Translations under genes and position numbers: made by a program | DNA from: Candidatus Segetimicrobium genomatis | GTDB taxonomy: Bacteria > Sysuimicrobiota > Sysuimicrobiia > Sysuimicrobiales > Kaftiobacteriaceae | NCBI GenBank assembly: GCA_005888595.1 | Contig: VBAL01000110.1 | Coordinates: 1 to 34,780 of the forward strand | Reading direction: 5' to 3' | DNA length: 34,780 nucleotides | In this document: piece by piece, positions 24,938 to 33,333 of the stretch | Layout: every line of letters begins with the position of its first letter | How positions within the stretch are numbered: the first letter of the stretch is position 1 | Notes under the pieces: model-generated | Told to the model about the DNA's origin: nothing | Database searches by the model: none | The model's input: the letters and a program-made list of their open reading frames with translations, nothing else

Positions 24938-25151
24938 ATTCGGCAAGAATCTCCCGCACCCGGCGCTCCAGCGACTCGAGCGCGGTGCGCAGGCGCTGAT
25001 ACTCGGCCTGCTGTGCGGTGGACAGGGACGCCGCGACCGCCGTCTGATCGAGCGCGCGACGAATCTCATCCACCTGCGCCAGCAGCCTGTTGCGCAGCTC
25101 GCCGGCGGACGGAACAGGCGTGGAGGTCGTCTTGGTGGAATCTCGGTCCAT
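24936..25151 (-). CDS. Short coiled-coil protein, unknown function
   Basis: 71 residues. The first 15 are polar and Thr/Ser-rich. From about 17 to 70 there is one long amphipathic helix with heptad-like Leu and Ile (ELRNRLLAQVDEIRRALDQ, LRTALESLERRVREILAE), so a coiled-coil is likely. There are no cysteines, signal peptide or catalytic motifs. ATG at 25149-25151; a TATTAT lies 3 bases upstream, but no good -35 was found. It is divergent from the plus-strand E1alpha gene. The stop abuts repeat locus I, as real genes in this window do, which supports it being expressed. Confidence 0.5.
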   Translation of the reverse strand: MDRDSTKTTSTPVPSAGELRNRLLAQVDEIRRALDQTAVAASLSTAQQAEYQRLRTALESLERRVREILAE

Positions 25152-25226
25152 GTGATAATATTAGTCCGTTTTACGCGGCGATGCCACGAGTAAGATGACC
25201 AGCGCGATGGGTAGGTGGTTCAGTAC

Positions 25227-26252
25227 ATGGACACGCGATCCGTGAAAACCGCCCCTCCGCGCGACCTCGGCCGTGACGAGCTCGCCGCCGCCGTGGAGTG
25301 GTATGGGAAGATGGTCCTGGCGCGTCGCTTCGAAGAGGAAGCGGAGCGAGAATTTCGCCGCGGCAAGATCGGCGGCTACCTGCACGTCTACAGCGGCCAG
25401 GAAGCGGTCGCTGCAGGTTTCCTGAGCGCGATCCGTCCCGAGGACATCTTCTTCACCGCCTATCGAGACCACGCTCATGCCCTGTTCCGCGGCGCCGCGC
25501 CTGGTGCGGTGATGGCGGAACTGTTCGGCAAGGCGACCGGCCTGGCCAAGGGCAAGGGCGGGTCGATGCATCTGTTCGACGTGGCGCGAGGATTCTATGG
25601 AGGCTACGGCATCGTGGGAGGCCACATCCCGCTGGCCACCGGCGCGGCCTTCGCGCTGCGCTACCAGCAGGCAGACCGGATCTGTCTGTGCTTCCTCGGC
25701 GATGGGGCGATGAACAGCGGCTCGTTCCACGAACCGGCTAATCTGGCTGGGCTCTGGGGCAAGCAGGGTTTGTGCCCGATCGTCTATATCGTTGAGAACA
25801 ACCAGTATGCGATGGGCACACCTGTGGATCGATCATCCGCGGTCACGAACCTGGCCAGCCGGTTCTCGATGTATGCGATTGAAAACGAACGCGCCGACGG
25901 GATGGATTTCATCGAGGTCCGCCGGCTGGCCGGGCGTGCGGTGCGGCGGGCGCGCGAGACCGGCCGGCCCTACGCGGTGGAACTGCTGACCTACCGCTTC
26001 GCCGGCCATGGGGCGGCCGATCTCTTCCAGCCCTACCGCACCAAAGAAGAGATCGCGCAGGCCCGGCAGCGTGACCCGATCACGCTCCTGGAGGACCGGC
26101 TCCGCGCAGCCGGGGCGCTGTCCGACGACGAGGTGAAGCGCGCGCGCGCAGACGCCGAGCGGGTCGTGACCGACGCGGTGCGATTCGCCGAGGAGAGCCC
26201 ACCCCCGGAGCCTGACGAACTGTTCAAGGACGTCTACGGAGCTGAACGCTAG
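25227..26252 (+). CDS. pdhA: Pyruvate dehydrogenase-type E1 alpha subunit (second set)
   Basis: The TPP-binding E1 alpha of the pyruvate/acetoin dehydrogenase group. About 341 residues from ATG 25227 (AGGTGG 8 bases upstream); the frame also has a GTG four codons earlier (25215). Seen: GKIGGYLHVYSGQEAVA, AYRDHAHALFRG, KGKGGSMHLFD and the TPP motif LGDGAMNSGSFHEPANLAGL, then VENNQYAMGT. These match the PdhA/AcoA group rather than the branched-chain one at 4722-5759. The start lies 75 bp from the divergent coiled-coil gene. Downstream E1beta is broken, so this subunit may lack a partner. Confidence 0.92.
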   Translation: MDTRSVKTAPPRDLGRDELAAAVEWYGKMVLARRFEEEAEREFRRGKIGGYLHVYSGQEAVAAGFLSAIRPEDIFFTAYRDHAHALFRGAAPGAVMAELFGKATGLAKGKGGSMHLFDVARGFYGGYGIVGGHIPLATGAAFALRYQQADRICLCFLGDGAMNSGSFHEPANLAGLWGKQGLCPIVYIVENNQYAMGTPVDRSSAVTNLASRFSMYAIENERADGMDFIEVRRLAGRAVRRARETGRPYAVELLTYRFAGHGAADLFQPYRTKEEIAQARQRDPITLLEDRLRAAGALSDDEVKRARADAERVVTDAVRFAEESPPPEPDELFKDVYGAER

Positions 26253-26265
26253 AACGACCAGCGAT

Positions 26266-26384
26266 GAAGGGAAAAGGGAAGAGGGAAGAAGGAAGAAGGA
26301 AAAGATGGGAGGACGTCGAGACATCCGCCCGTCCGGACTTTCCCCTGTTCCATCTTCCCTCTTCCCTCTTCCTTCTTCCCTCCC
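26266..26384. repeat. Inverted short-tandem-repeat dyad, 7-bp word (locus E)
   Basis: Left arm 26266-26309 repeats AAGAGGG-like 7-mers about 6 times. Right arm 26349-26384 repeats the reverse complement (TTCCCTC) about 5 times. The spacer is about 39 bp. It fills most of the gap between the E1alpha stop (26252) and the E1beta GTG (26403). It is purine-rich on one arm and pyrimidine-rich on the other. Confidence 0.85.
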
Positions 26385-26402
26385 GTCTCGCGGGTGATCG
26401 CC

Positions 26403-27345
26403 GTGGCTGAACTCACCTACCGGGACGCGCTGCGGTCCGCCCTCATCGAGGAGATGGACCACGACCGCCGGGTGATCCTCATCGGCGAGGACATCGGCGG
26501 GTACCAGGGCACGTTCCGGGTCACTGCCGACCTGCTCCAACGGTATGGCCCGACGCGCGTGATCGACACCCCCATTTCCGAACTCGGGTTCGTGGGGGCG
26601 GCGATTGGGATGGCGATGCTCGGATTGCGGCCGGTGGTAGAAGTCATGACCTGGAACTTCTCCCTGCTGGCGATGGACCAGATCGTGAACAACGCCGCCA
26701 AGCTGCGCTACTTCTCCGGCGGACAGGTCAACGTTCCGTTGGTTATCCGGGGCCCCAACGGCGCCGGCGTGCAGTTGTCCGCGCAGCACTCGCAGAGTCT
26801 GGAGGCCACCTACGCGCACTTCCCCGGCCTGTATGTCGTTGCGCCGGCCACGCCGGCGGAGGCGAAAGGACTGCTCCGCACGGCGATCCGCAGCCAGGAT
26901 CCCGTGATCTTCCTGGAAAATGCCGCGCTGTACGGGTTGAAAGGAGAGGTACCGGATTCGGATTTTGCCCTGCCCTTTGGGAAGGCCGCGCAGCCGGATG
27001 GTCCATGCGGCCGTCGCCGCGGCGGAGCAGCTCGCCGGCGAGGGCATCGAGGCTGAGGTGATCAGCCTCCGGTCGCTGCGACCGCTCGACATGGCGACCG
27101 TGGTGGAGTCGGTGGCGCGCACGCACCGGGCCGTGGTCGTCCAGGAACAGTGGAAGCCATTCGGAGCCGCTGCTGAAATTGCGATGCGAATTTATGAAGA
27201 TGCGTTCGATCAACTGGACGCGCCGGTCGAACGCGTCACCGGCGCCGATGTGCCCATGCCGTACGCCCGTACCCTGGAAGTACGGACGGTGCCACATGAG
27301 GCGGACATCGTGAAGGCGATTAAAAAGACGCTTGGCAAAGCCTGA
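26403..27345 (+). pseudogene. pdhB: Pyruvate dehydrogenase-type E1 beta subunit, broken by an internal deletion and frameshift
   Basis: The N-terminal part (to about 26987) is a normal PdhB: ELTYRDALRSALIEEMDHD, VILIGEDIGGYQGTFRVT, VIDTPISELGFVGAAIGMA and PVIFLENAALYGLKGEVPD, ending in DFALPFGKA. The C-terminal half reads on in the +1 frame from about 26990 (RMVHAAVAAAEQLAGEGIEAEV to GKA, stop 27343-27345). The roughly 16-17 residues that normally link these blocks are missing, and the frames differ, which fits a deletion of 3n+2 bases. The two open frames (26394-27056 and 26965-27345) cannot give a whole subunit. It could be a true pseudogene, a strain variant or an assembly error. No strong Shine-Dalgarno; GTG 26403 matches the family start. 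Confidence 0.8.
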
Positions 27346-27347
27346 CA

Positions 27348-27426
27348 AGGGTACCATGGGACCAGGAAACCAAGGCACCAGGCAGACGTAGCAGGCAGGC
27401 ATGGTACCTTGGTCCCCTGGTTGCTT
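27348..27426. repeat. Inverted short-tandem-repeat dyad, 8-bp word (locus F)
   Basis: Left arm 27350-27382 repeats RNACCANG about 4 times. Right arm 27398-27426 repeats the reverse complement (CNTGGTNC) about 3.5 times. It starts 3 bases after the E1beta stop and ends before the GAGGGGG of the E2 gene. Arms and spacer match the plan of the other dyads. Confidence 0.82.
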
Positions 27427-27451
27427 GATCCCGTCGTGAGGGGGTCCTCCG

Positions 27452-28690
27452 GTGGCTGACGTCATCATGCCAAAGATGGGCGACGCGATGACCGAGGGGA
27501 AAGTCCTGAACTGGAAGAAGCGTCCCGGCGATCCCATTGCCAAAGGCGAAGCCATCGCCGAGATCGAAACCGACAAAGTTAACGTCGATATCGAGGCTGA
27601 GGAAGGGGGCGTTCTGCTCGAGATTCTCGTCGACGAAGGGAAGAGCGCACCGGTGGGCGCCAGCATTGCGGTGATCGGCGCTCCAGGGCAGAAGGTCCAG
27701 CCTCGCCCCCTGTCTGTCCCCGCCGCGCAGCCCGCTCCCGCACCTGCGCCAGTGGCGGCGGGTCCGGCGCGGCCCACCTCCGCTCCGCCCGCAGCGGCCC
27801 CCACCGAGGCCACAGACCGGTTGAAAGTCTCGCCGCTGGCGCGGAAACTGGCCGCTGAGCACGCCATCGATCTGGCCACCGTCCGGGGCAGCGGTCCGGA
27901 TGGACGCATTACAAAGGAAGACATCGAAGCACTCATCGCAATCGGCACGCGTCCCAAACCGACCCCGAGCCCGGCGGCACCGCCCACTGCCCCATCCGGC
28001 CCAGACGTCGAGTCCGTCCCCCTGTCTCGCATCCGGCAAACCATTGGCCGCCGGATGACCGAGAGCAAGCAGCAGGCGCCTCACTTCTACGTCACAGCGG
28101 AAGTAGGTATGGATGAGGCGCTGCGCGTCCGCCAGCAACTCAACGAGACGCTGGAGGACCGTGGGAAGGTATCCGTGAATGACTTCGTGCTCAAGGCGGC
28201 GTCGCTGGCCCTGCGCAAGTTCCTCAACCTCAACAGTAGCCTGGCCGATGCCACGGTCCGCCGGTTCCGCCGGATCAACATGGCGCTGGCCGTGGCATTG
28301 CCGGAGGGCCTGATCGCGCCGGTCATCCACGATTGCGACCGGCTGACGTTGGCGGAGATCGCGGTGAGGGCGAAAGACCTTGGCGAACGCGCGCGCTCCG
28401 GCCACCTACGGCCAGAAGACCTCGAGGGCGGAACGTTCACCGTCAGTAACCTGGGGATGTTTGGGGACGTGGACAGCTTCGTGGCCATCATCAATCCGCC
28501 GCATACCGGGATCCTGGCCATCGGCAAGGCGATGCCGCGCGCCGTCGTGCGAGGCGGCCAGATTGCCGCCGCGACCACCATGAAAATAACGCTCTCGGCC
28601 GACCATCGTGTGACCGACGGCGCCGAAGCCGCGCAATACCTCAACGAAGTCAAACGCCTGCTGGAGAACCCGCTGCTCTTGGTACTCTAA
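27452..28690 (+). CDS. pdhC: Dihydrolipoamide acetyltransferase E2 (second set)
   Basis: 412 residues. One lipoyl domain (1-78) with Lys42 in EIETDKVNVDIE, a long Pro/Ala linker (80-120), a peripheral-subunit-binding domain (about 123-165, RLKVSPLARKLAAEHAI to ITKEDIEALI) and a catalytic domain (about 185-410) with His385 and Asp389 in SADHRVTDG. GTG 27452 has GAGGGGG 7 bases upstream. It is intact, although the E1beta gene before it is broken. The protein differs clearly from the E2 at 2369-3616 (ETDKVNVDIE versus [10 protein letters not shown]), so this is an old paralog, not a recent copy. It would need the lpdA at 5887-7290 or another E3. Confidence 0.93.
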   Translation: MADVIMPKMGDAMTEGKVLNWKKRPGDPIAKGEAIAEIETDKVNVDIEAEEGGVLLEILVDEGKSAPVGASIAVIGAPGQKVQPRPLSVPAAQPAPAPAPVAAGPARPTSAPPAAAPTEATDRLKVSPLARKLAAEHAIDLATVRGSGPDGRITKEDIEALIAIGTRPKPTPSPAAPPTAPSGPDVESVPLSRIRQTIGRRMTESKQQAPHFYVTAEVGMDEALRVRQQLNETLEDRGKVSVNDFVLKAASLALRKFLNLNSSLADATVRRFRRINMALAVALPEGLIAPVIHDCDRLTLAEIAVRAKDLGERARSGHLRPEDLEGGTFTVSNLGMFGDVDSFVAIINPPHTGILAIGKAMPRAVVRGGQIAAATTMKITLSADHRVTDGAEAAQYLNEVKRLLENPLLLVL

Positions 28691-28691
28691 C

Positions 28692-28783
28692 TGCAGTTGG
28701 AATGTTGGAGAGTTGGAAAGTTGAAGAGTACACGGCAGAGAGATGGACGCAGTAACTCTCCAACTTTCCAACTCTTCAACTGC
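28692..28783. repeat. Inverted short-tandem-repeat dyad, 8-bp word (locus G)
   Basis: Left arm 28692-28728 repeats AGAGTTGG about 3.5 times. Right arm 28753-28782 repeats the reverse complement (AACTCTCC) about 3.5 times. It begins at the E2 stop (28690) and contains the TGA of the convergent nfu-like gene (28776-28778), so it spans the junction of two converging genes. Confidence 0.83.
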
Positions 28784-29063
28784 CTTCGATTCCGAAATGC
28801 CTGCGAATCGCGTCCTCCACTTTGTCTGCAATCTCTTCCCACCGCGCGCTGGGATTGCGGGTTACGGTGATGAAGTCGTTGAGCAAGAAGACCTGCACCA
28901 CGCCCGGGATGGCCAGCAATGCCGCCGCCAGCGGTGAGGCGGCCGCCTCCTGGGGCGTGCGAAACGTTTGACTCTTCCCCTCGGTCAGACGACGGTTCAA
29001 CACGAATTTCAGCGCGTTCACATTCGGAGTTGGCTGCGTATCAATCGTGATGGATTCCGCCAT
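28776..29063 (-). CDS. Nfu/NifU N-terminal-domain protein
   Basis: 95 residues matching the scaffold-protein Nfu/NifU N-terminal domain: ITIDTQPTPNVNALKFVLNR, SPLAAALLAIPGVVQVFLLNDFITVTR and a C-terminal helix KVEDAIRRHFG. The CxxC-bearing Nfu C-terminal domain is absent, so it cannot be a complete cluster carrier. Such stand-alone N-domains are known and may bind Nfu or its client proteins. ATG at 29061-29063 has GGAGG 10 bases upstream. The stop codon lies inside repeat locus G. It is downstream of the usher-like gene, with locus H between them. Confidence 0.85.
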   Translation of the reverse strand: MAESITIDTQPTPNVNALKFVLNRRLTEGKSQTFRTPQEAAASPLAAALLAIPGVVQVFLLNDFITVTRNPSARWEEIADKVEDAIRRHFGIEGS

Positions 29064-29088
29064 TCGGGAATGGCCTCCCTAAAGATGT

Positions 29089-29206
29089 AGTGAATAGTGA
29101 TTAGTGAATAGTGAATAGCTAAGACGTCCGGGCCGGCGGTGGCTATTCACTATTCACTATTCACCATTCACTATTCACGTTACCTATTCACTAATCACTA
29201 TTCAAC
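29089..29206. repeat. Inverted short-tandem-repeat dyad, 7-bp word (locus H)
   Basis: Left arm 29089-29119 repeats AGTGAAT about 4.5 times with few errors. Right arm 29142-29206 repeats the reverse complement (TATTCAC) about 8 times, with one break. The spacer is about 23 bp. It lies between the usher-like stop (29216) and the nfu-like start (29063). This is the most regular and AT-richest dyad. Confidence 0.9.
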
Positions 29207-29215
29207 AGACGTTTT

Positions 29216-31616
29216 CTACGGGAAGGTCCTCTTCTCGATGGGCTTCGTGCTCTGCAGTGGGATGTCCACGACGGCGAGTGCGCCAGGCTGAAGGACGAGG
29301 GTCACCCCACCGCCGTCCTTCGCCGTCAGGTCGGGAGGCAGGACGCGCTGATCCACGCCGACGCGATACTCGCCGGGCAGCAACTGAAGGAACTCGAAGA
29401 TTCCTGCTGAGTCGGTGTGGCGGGTATCCCCGGATGGCAACAGGGTCACTGCAACCCCTTCCAACACCTGCTCCCCGGGATCCCGCGCGCCGTTTCCATT
29501 CTCATCGATGAAAACGACCCCGCGTACGCCGGCAGCAGGGACCAGCGCGAACTCGATCCGGCTGGTCTCACCGGTCGCCACGAGTATCGTCTGCCGTGGC
29601 TGGGCAACCACCAGGCCGGCGGGAACCGTGGCTTCGTCGACGGCGACCCGGAAGCGGCCCTCGTGCACTCCGTCGAGGGCGATGCCGCCATCATCTCTCG
29701 AGATGGCAGCGCTGCGATCGTCCAGTGGCCTCGCGACGACCGTTCCCATTGCTATCGATGAAGACGAGTCCCTCCACTCGCCCGATGCGCGGGACCCCAT
29801 AGAGGTACAGCGGGAGACCGTACTGTAGCGTCAGGTACGACGTCGGGTTGGGATCCACCGAGGTGTATTTCAGTCCGGCGCCAAGCATGAGGGACGCCCC
29901 AGTCGGGAGCGGCGTGGCGAAGCCGATTTCAAAGGCGTTCTCCCAGGACGCGCTGGGCAGTGTGTATATTTTTTGACGCACAGTCGCGGTCAAGTCCAGG
30001 TTCGTGGCGAGGTGGAAACCCAGGCCCGCCGCCGTCGCCCATGCCTCGGTAGCGCCGGTCGACTGCGAGAGTTCAACCCACAACGGCAGCCCATTGTGGA
30101 GCGTGTAGCCGGCCCGCAGCGAGAACGTGGAGGTCGCAGACGATGTACCAGCCAGCAGATCGTCATTGTCCACATAACTGGCCCCCGCCACTACTCCCCA
30201 CCGGCCGATGGCATATGTCATGGCCATGGCCGCCGTGGTCGTTCGGATCCGCGTCCCGCCTGAGGTATCCTCGGTTGCGCGCAGTTCCGCGGTCAGCCCG
30301 ACCGCGTCGGAAGCGCGGTATCCTGTCAACAGACCGTAGGTGACGCGGTCCGGCAGTCCAGAGGACGCACCGCTCAGGACCGCGGCGCTGGTGAGCAACG
30401 ACCACTGCGGTGTCGGCTGGAAGCCCAGTTCAAGGAGCGGTCCGCTGCGGCCTGCAAACAACGACGCATTCCCGATCGTCGGGTAATCTGCAGACAACAC
30501 GACGTAGCTCAGCGACGTGGTGAGCGTAGGCGACGCACCGGTCAGTCCGAGGCGAAACGCTGATCCGGATCCCAACGGCGACGAGCCCATCGCGAGTTCA
30601 CCGAATGCGTTGAGGTCGCCAGCCGGATGTTCGACGCGCAGCTTCGTCAGGGTAGCCCCCGTGCCGGCATCGAAAAACGCTCCCGCTCCCATCAGCCACT
30701 CGCCCGACGCCGGCAACTTGACCGTGACACCGTAGACGGATCCTCCCCCGGTCAAGCTGCCGGCCACGATGCCGCTGTCATACCCTCCCACCGGACCCTC
30801 GTAGAGCCCCCCACTCACGCCTTGTTGGTACAGGGTCAGCGGTGAGTCGTCCAGGGCAAACGTACCCACCGTCAAGAGAGAGGTAAGGGTGCGTATCCGC
30901 ACCGTACCCGTGGCCCCGAGCGCGCCACTCTGCGCCGACATGACGATGATACCGTCGACGCGCTGCTCTCCTTCGTGCGTGGCGAACTGGAGCTGCGAAG
31001 CCGCCGACGTACCGGCAGCGCCACCCAGTGACAACCCCACACTCACGTAGCCCGATGCCACGAGAGGCGGCGAGGTGTCGGGTTTGAACTCTGGCTCAAA
31101 CGCCGGTTTCGGTGCCACCGGAGTGGGTGGGGGCACGGCCGCCACGGGTTTGGGGGGCGTCTCGGACCGGAATGCCTTCGGCGTGGTAATTTCCAAGACT
31201 CCTTCGCTCTCGCTCCACACCGTGAGCACGCCAAACACGGCTTCGACGATACCGCGCGGCACCATTGTCGTACCCGCGACGAGCCGCACCGGCGCCTCGG
31301 CCACCATCCATACCACACCGTCCGACCACACCTCCAGCCGGTCGAGGCGCAACAGAAACGTTCTGCCGCCGGCGCGCCGGAGTTCGATCGACTGTTTGTC
31401 GACGGTCAGCGTGGTTTGAAACTGCTGAGCGAGAGGACGCAGTGGGAGGTACAGCATGCCGTCGAGGACCACTGGCGCAGGCGTCAGCGGAAGTGGAACG
31501 TCGTCAACAACAACCCGGACCGGTGAGTCGGCCTGCGCCTGGGGCACTGCGGCGACGATGTACATCACGGCCGCCAAGACCACCCCCATCCCCTGCATCC
31601 AGCGCCTGGTCTCCAC
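29216..31616 (-). pseudogene. Usher-like outer-surface beta-barrel protein, frameshifted
   Basis: One protein split into two frames, 29691-31616 (641 residues) and 29216-29800. In the long frame: a signal peptide (about 1-30, ending AVPQAQA), a copper-amine-oxidase N-terminal-like domain (about 31-150, with VVLDGMLYLPLRPLAQQF and VPRGIVEAVFG), a Pro-rich linker, then about 420 residues of alternating Gly/Ser/Thr beta strands resembling an outer-membrane barrel. The beginning of an SdrD-B/carboxypeptidase-like repeat follows, VEGLVFIDSNGNGRRE. The second frame continues with LDDRSAAISRDDGG and a second repeat, VFIDENGNGARDPGEQVLEG. One base too many near 29726 explains the break. GTG at 31616 follows the chaperone-like stop by 15 bases; ATG 31598 is an alternative. 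Similarity to fimbrial ushers is architectural only. Confidence 0.6.
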
Positions 31617-31631
31617 GTCACGTTCCGCCCG

Positions 31632-32474
31632 TTACGGCTTGCGCGCGGTGAAGGCGATCTCACCGGCCACGAGCGCTGCGCCGCCGTAGTCGACCACCGC
31701 ACGCAGTGTGTAGGATCCCGGGCTCAATACGGCGGCCGCCCACGTGGCCTTGAACTCGCGCATACTCGACGGCAAAACCAGGGTGTCTGGCAACGCAATC
31801 TTGGAGACTTGCTGCCCGGCTGGATCCAGGACAAGGAGATAGCCGGTGGTGCGGACGTGGACGTTGCCGGTGTTCTTGAATACGACCTTGACGTCGGCGC
31901 CCTTTCCCCCGGGGAGAGGAGCGGCCACCATGCTGACGATGTCTCCATGCACATCCTCGGTGCCGTGGACTGGTACGAGAAGCTTAGCCGCCAGCTTCGG
32001 GACGATGACCGACACGGTACCGCCCACGACGCTGGTTTGCAGCACCGGAGTGGGTGAAACGACGATCACCGCGTACCGGCCTCCGCGGGCGTCGGCCGGC
32101 ACCGTCACAGTGATCCGGACCCGCATGGTGCGGGAAGGGTCGAGATCGAATTGGGCCGGTGTCACTTTGCTCAGCGCCACGGCCGACCAGGGCACGCTGC
32201 CCGGCGCAAGGACGTCCATTGTGCCGCTGGGGCGGATGAAGATGTCTTCGAGGCTAACGGTAAATCGGATGCGGCGTTCCGACTGATTGTACACGACCAG
32301 GATGCCGCTGGCCGTACCTCCCGGAGGCGGGACGAGTTCGATCTCTGCAGGACTGATGCCGTAGTGCAGCGGCTGCGCCACTAAGGGCGCACCTAGTGCG
32401 AAAAGGAGGAAGGCCGCGGCGAGCACCGCGGCCTTTGTGACGCACGATCCACGCACCGGCCTTCCCCACATCAT
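31632..32474 (-). CDS. Secreted chaperone-like protein (PapD/DUF916-like fold)
   Basis: About 280 residues. A signal peptide (AAVLAAAFLLFALGAPLVAQ, about 15-34) is followed by an N-terminal beta-sandwich opening ISPAEIELVPPPGGTASGIL with VVYNQSERRIRFTVSLEDI, the style of pilus chaperones and of DUF916/WxL-interacting proteins. A second beta domain (about 190-280) has VKVVFKNTGNVHVRTTG and PGSYTLRAVVDYGG. The frame is open to 32495 with a TTG, but ATG 32472-32474 after GAGAGGG is better. It sits between the small secreted subunit and the usher-like gene, the order subunit - chaperone - usher. The function is inferred from this order and fold pattern. Confidence 0.6.
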   Translation of the reverse strand: MMWGRPVRGSCVTKAAVLAAAFLLFALGAPLVAQPLHYGISPAEIELVPPPGGTASGILVVYNQSERRIRFTVSLEDIFIRPSGTMDVLAPGSVPWSAVALSKVTPAQFDLDPSRTMRVRITVTVPADARGGRYAVIVVSPTPVLQTSVVGGTVSVIVPKLAAKLLVPVHGTEDVHGDIVSMVAAPLPGGKGADVKVVFKNTGNVHVRTTGYLLVLDPAGQQVSKIALPDTLVLPSSMREFKATWAAAVLSPGSYTLRAVVDYGGAALVAGEIAFTARKP

Positions 32475-32539
32475 TGAACCCTCTCTTCCACGCAAGTCCT
32501 CAGGTCATGAGGACTCGCGCGGCGAATCTTCGCGGTCGC

Positions 32540-33043
32540 TTAAGGCTGGATCCCCAGGTACTCGACGACGATCGTGTACGTCGCCGGACTGTCCGAGTAG
32601 TCCACGCACTGCTGGTACGTCATCGACACGTCCACACCCGCGCCTGCGGTCTTCAGCTGGTTGGAACCATACAGGTTGGCGTATGAAGATGTGACGCTGG
32701 TGAACGAGGCCACATCGGCACCCTTATACTGGAAGGCGTTGTACATCTCCGTGGTGCCGTTCTTCGCCTTCCCGTTGGGATAGCCGACCGGCTCTGAGCG
32801 GATCTGCAGATTCCACGCTTTGTTGCTCTTCACGTTTACTGCGCTCGGCGTGCTGCTGCCGCAGCTGCCCGGCACCGTGGAACCGATCGACGCTGCCCCT
32901 GGCACGGTGATGTCGATCCCTGCCGCGGCAGCGACCGACACAGACGAGCTGCCACCCGGCGCACCGTATCCGGCGACGGCCATCACGACCGTCAGTAAGA
33001 ATCCCGCCAACACGACTCGTGTGAATCTCACACCCATGTCCAT
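32540..33043 (-). CDS. Small secreted beta-rich protein (pilin/coat-U/WxL-like subunit)
   Basis: 167 residues (ATG 33043, or ATG 33037 with AGGGG 9 bases upstream). A signal peptide (about 10-28, VVLAGFLLTVVMAVAGYGA) is followed by a Gly/Ser/Ala/Val stretch and a beta-rich domain with two cysteines, Cys61 (GSCGS) and Cys146 (YQQCVDY), likely a disulfide. The C-terminal strand SPATYTIVVEYLGIQP resembles the edge strand of pilin-like subunits. KAWNLQIRSEP (75-85) contains a W-x-L that recalls WxL proteins. Neither family can be confirmed from sequence alone. It is first of the putative fibre operon. A 7-bp hairpin lies in its leader (33072-33090). Confidence 0.6.
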   Translation of the reverse strand: MDMGVRFTRVVLAGFLLTVVMAVAGYGAPGGSSSVSVAAAAGIDITVPGAASIGSTVPGSCGSSTPSAVNVKSNKAWNLQIRSEPVGYPNGKAKNGTTEMYNAFQYKGADVASFTSVTSSYANLYGSNQLKTAGAGVDVSMTYQQCVDYSDSPATYTIVVEYLGIQP

Positions 33044-33071
33044 TGACCCCTAACGAAATCGAAGTGGTCTC

Positions 33072-33090
33072 CCCGGCGCCATTCGCCGGG
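33072..33090 (-). other. Leader hairpin of the secreted subunit gene
   Basis: CCCGGCG (33072-33078) and CGCCGGG (33084-33090) form a perfect 7-bp stem with a 5-base loop, about 30-45 bases upstream of the start at 33043 or 33037. No U-run follows, so termination is less likely than mRNA stabilisation or translational control. Confidence 0.45.
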
Positions 33091-33130
33091 CCCGACCCGA
33101 GGTATCTATCAAGCAAATACAGCAAGTTGT

Positions 33131-33226
33131 GTGCCGCCCCTAGCTGCCCGTCCGAAAGTCCCAGGGCCAGGCAAATCAGGTCAACTGGTAGGGGTTTGCC
33201 CGGCCCAGGCGACGACTAGACGGCAC
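33131..33226 (-). ncRNA. Candidate structured RNA with nested stems (unnamed)
   Basis: On the minus-strand transcript an outer stem GTGCCG/CGGCAC, extended by TAG/CTA (33216-33226 with 33131-33143), encloses a strong 12-bp hairpin (33195-33206 with 33164-33175, one G-U pair, 19-base loop with a small inner CAG/CTG stem) and a single-stranded segment containing GGGACTTTCGGAC. It lies between two genes on the same strand, about 110 bases after the pilin-like stop. It contains GGGCAAACC as found in c-di-GMP-I riboswitches, but the rest of that consensus is missing. It could be a regulatory leader or a processing signal. Confidence 0.35.
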
Positions 33227-33333
33227 TTCTTAATATGAAGGTGAGATCTGCTCAACCGGAGTCGCGAGGCGTAACCGGGAGGGAACCTTGTGTCTTAGGG
33301 TTGGTAACAAGGATACTCTCTATGACGGTGTGT

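Larger units (their letters stand above)
33044..33333. other. Non-coding gap of 290 bp between the pilin-like and subunit genes
   Basis: No credible gene. On the minus strand it holds, in order: a weak stem CCTTGT/ACAAGG (33286-33312), the structured RNA candidate (33131-33226) and a leader hairpin of the downstream subunit gene (CCCGGCG-CCATT-CGCCGGG, 33072-33090). No short-word repeat dyad is present here, unlike most gaps to the left. Confidence 0.6.

Noticed and set aside
25833-27122. Long open frame opposite the second E1alpha and E1beta genes
   Set aside because: Antisense, low-complexity and Arg/Pro-rich, crosses the repeat dyad at 26266-26384.
29089-29206. Possible CRISPR array at locus H (regular TATTCAC repeats)
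   Set aside because: The units are 7 bp, contiguous, with no spacers of 25-40 bp, and they are inverted around a centre. No cas gene is near.
33131-33226. c-di-GMP-I (GEMM) riboswitch
   Set aside because: GGGCAAACC is present, but the second conserved block GGGACGCAAAGCC and the expected three-helix layout are not.
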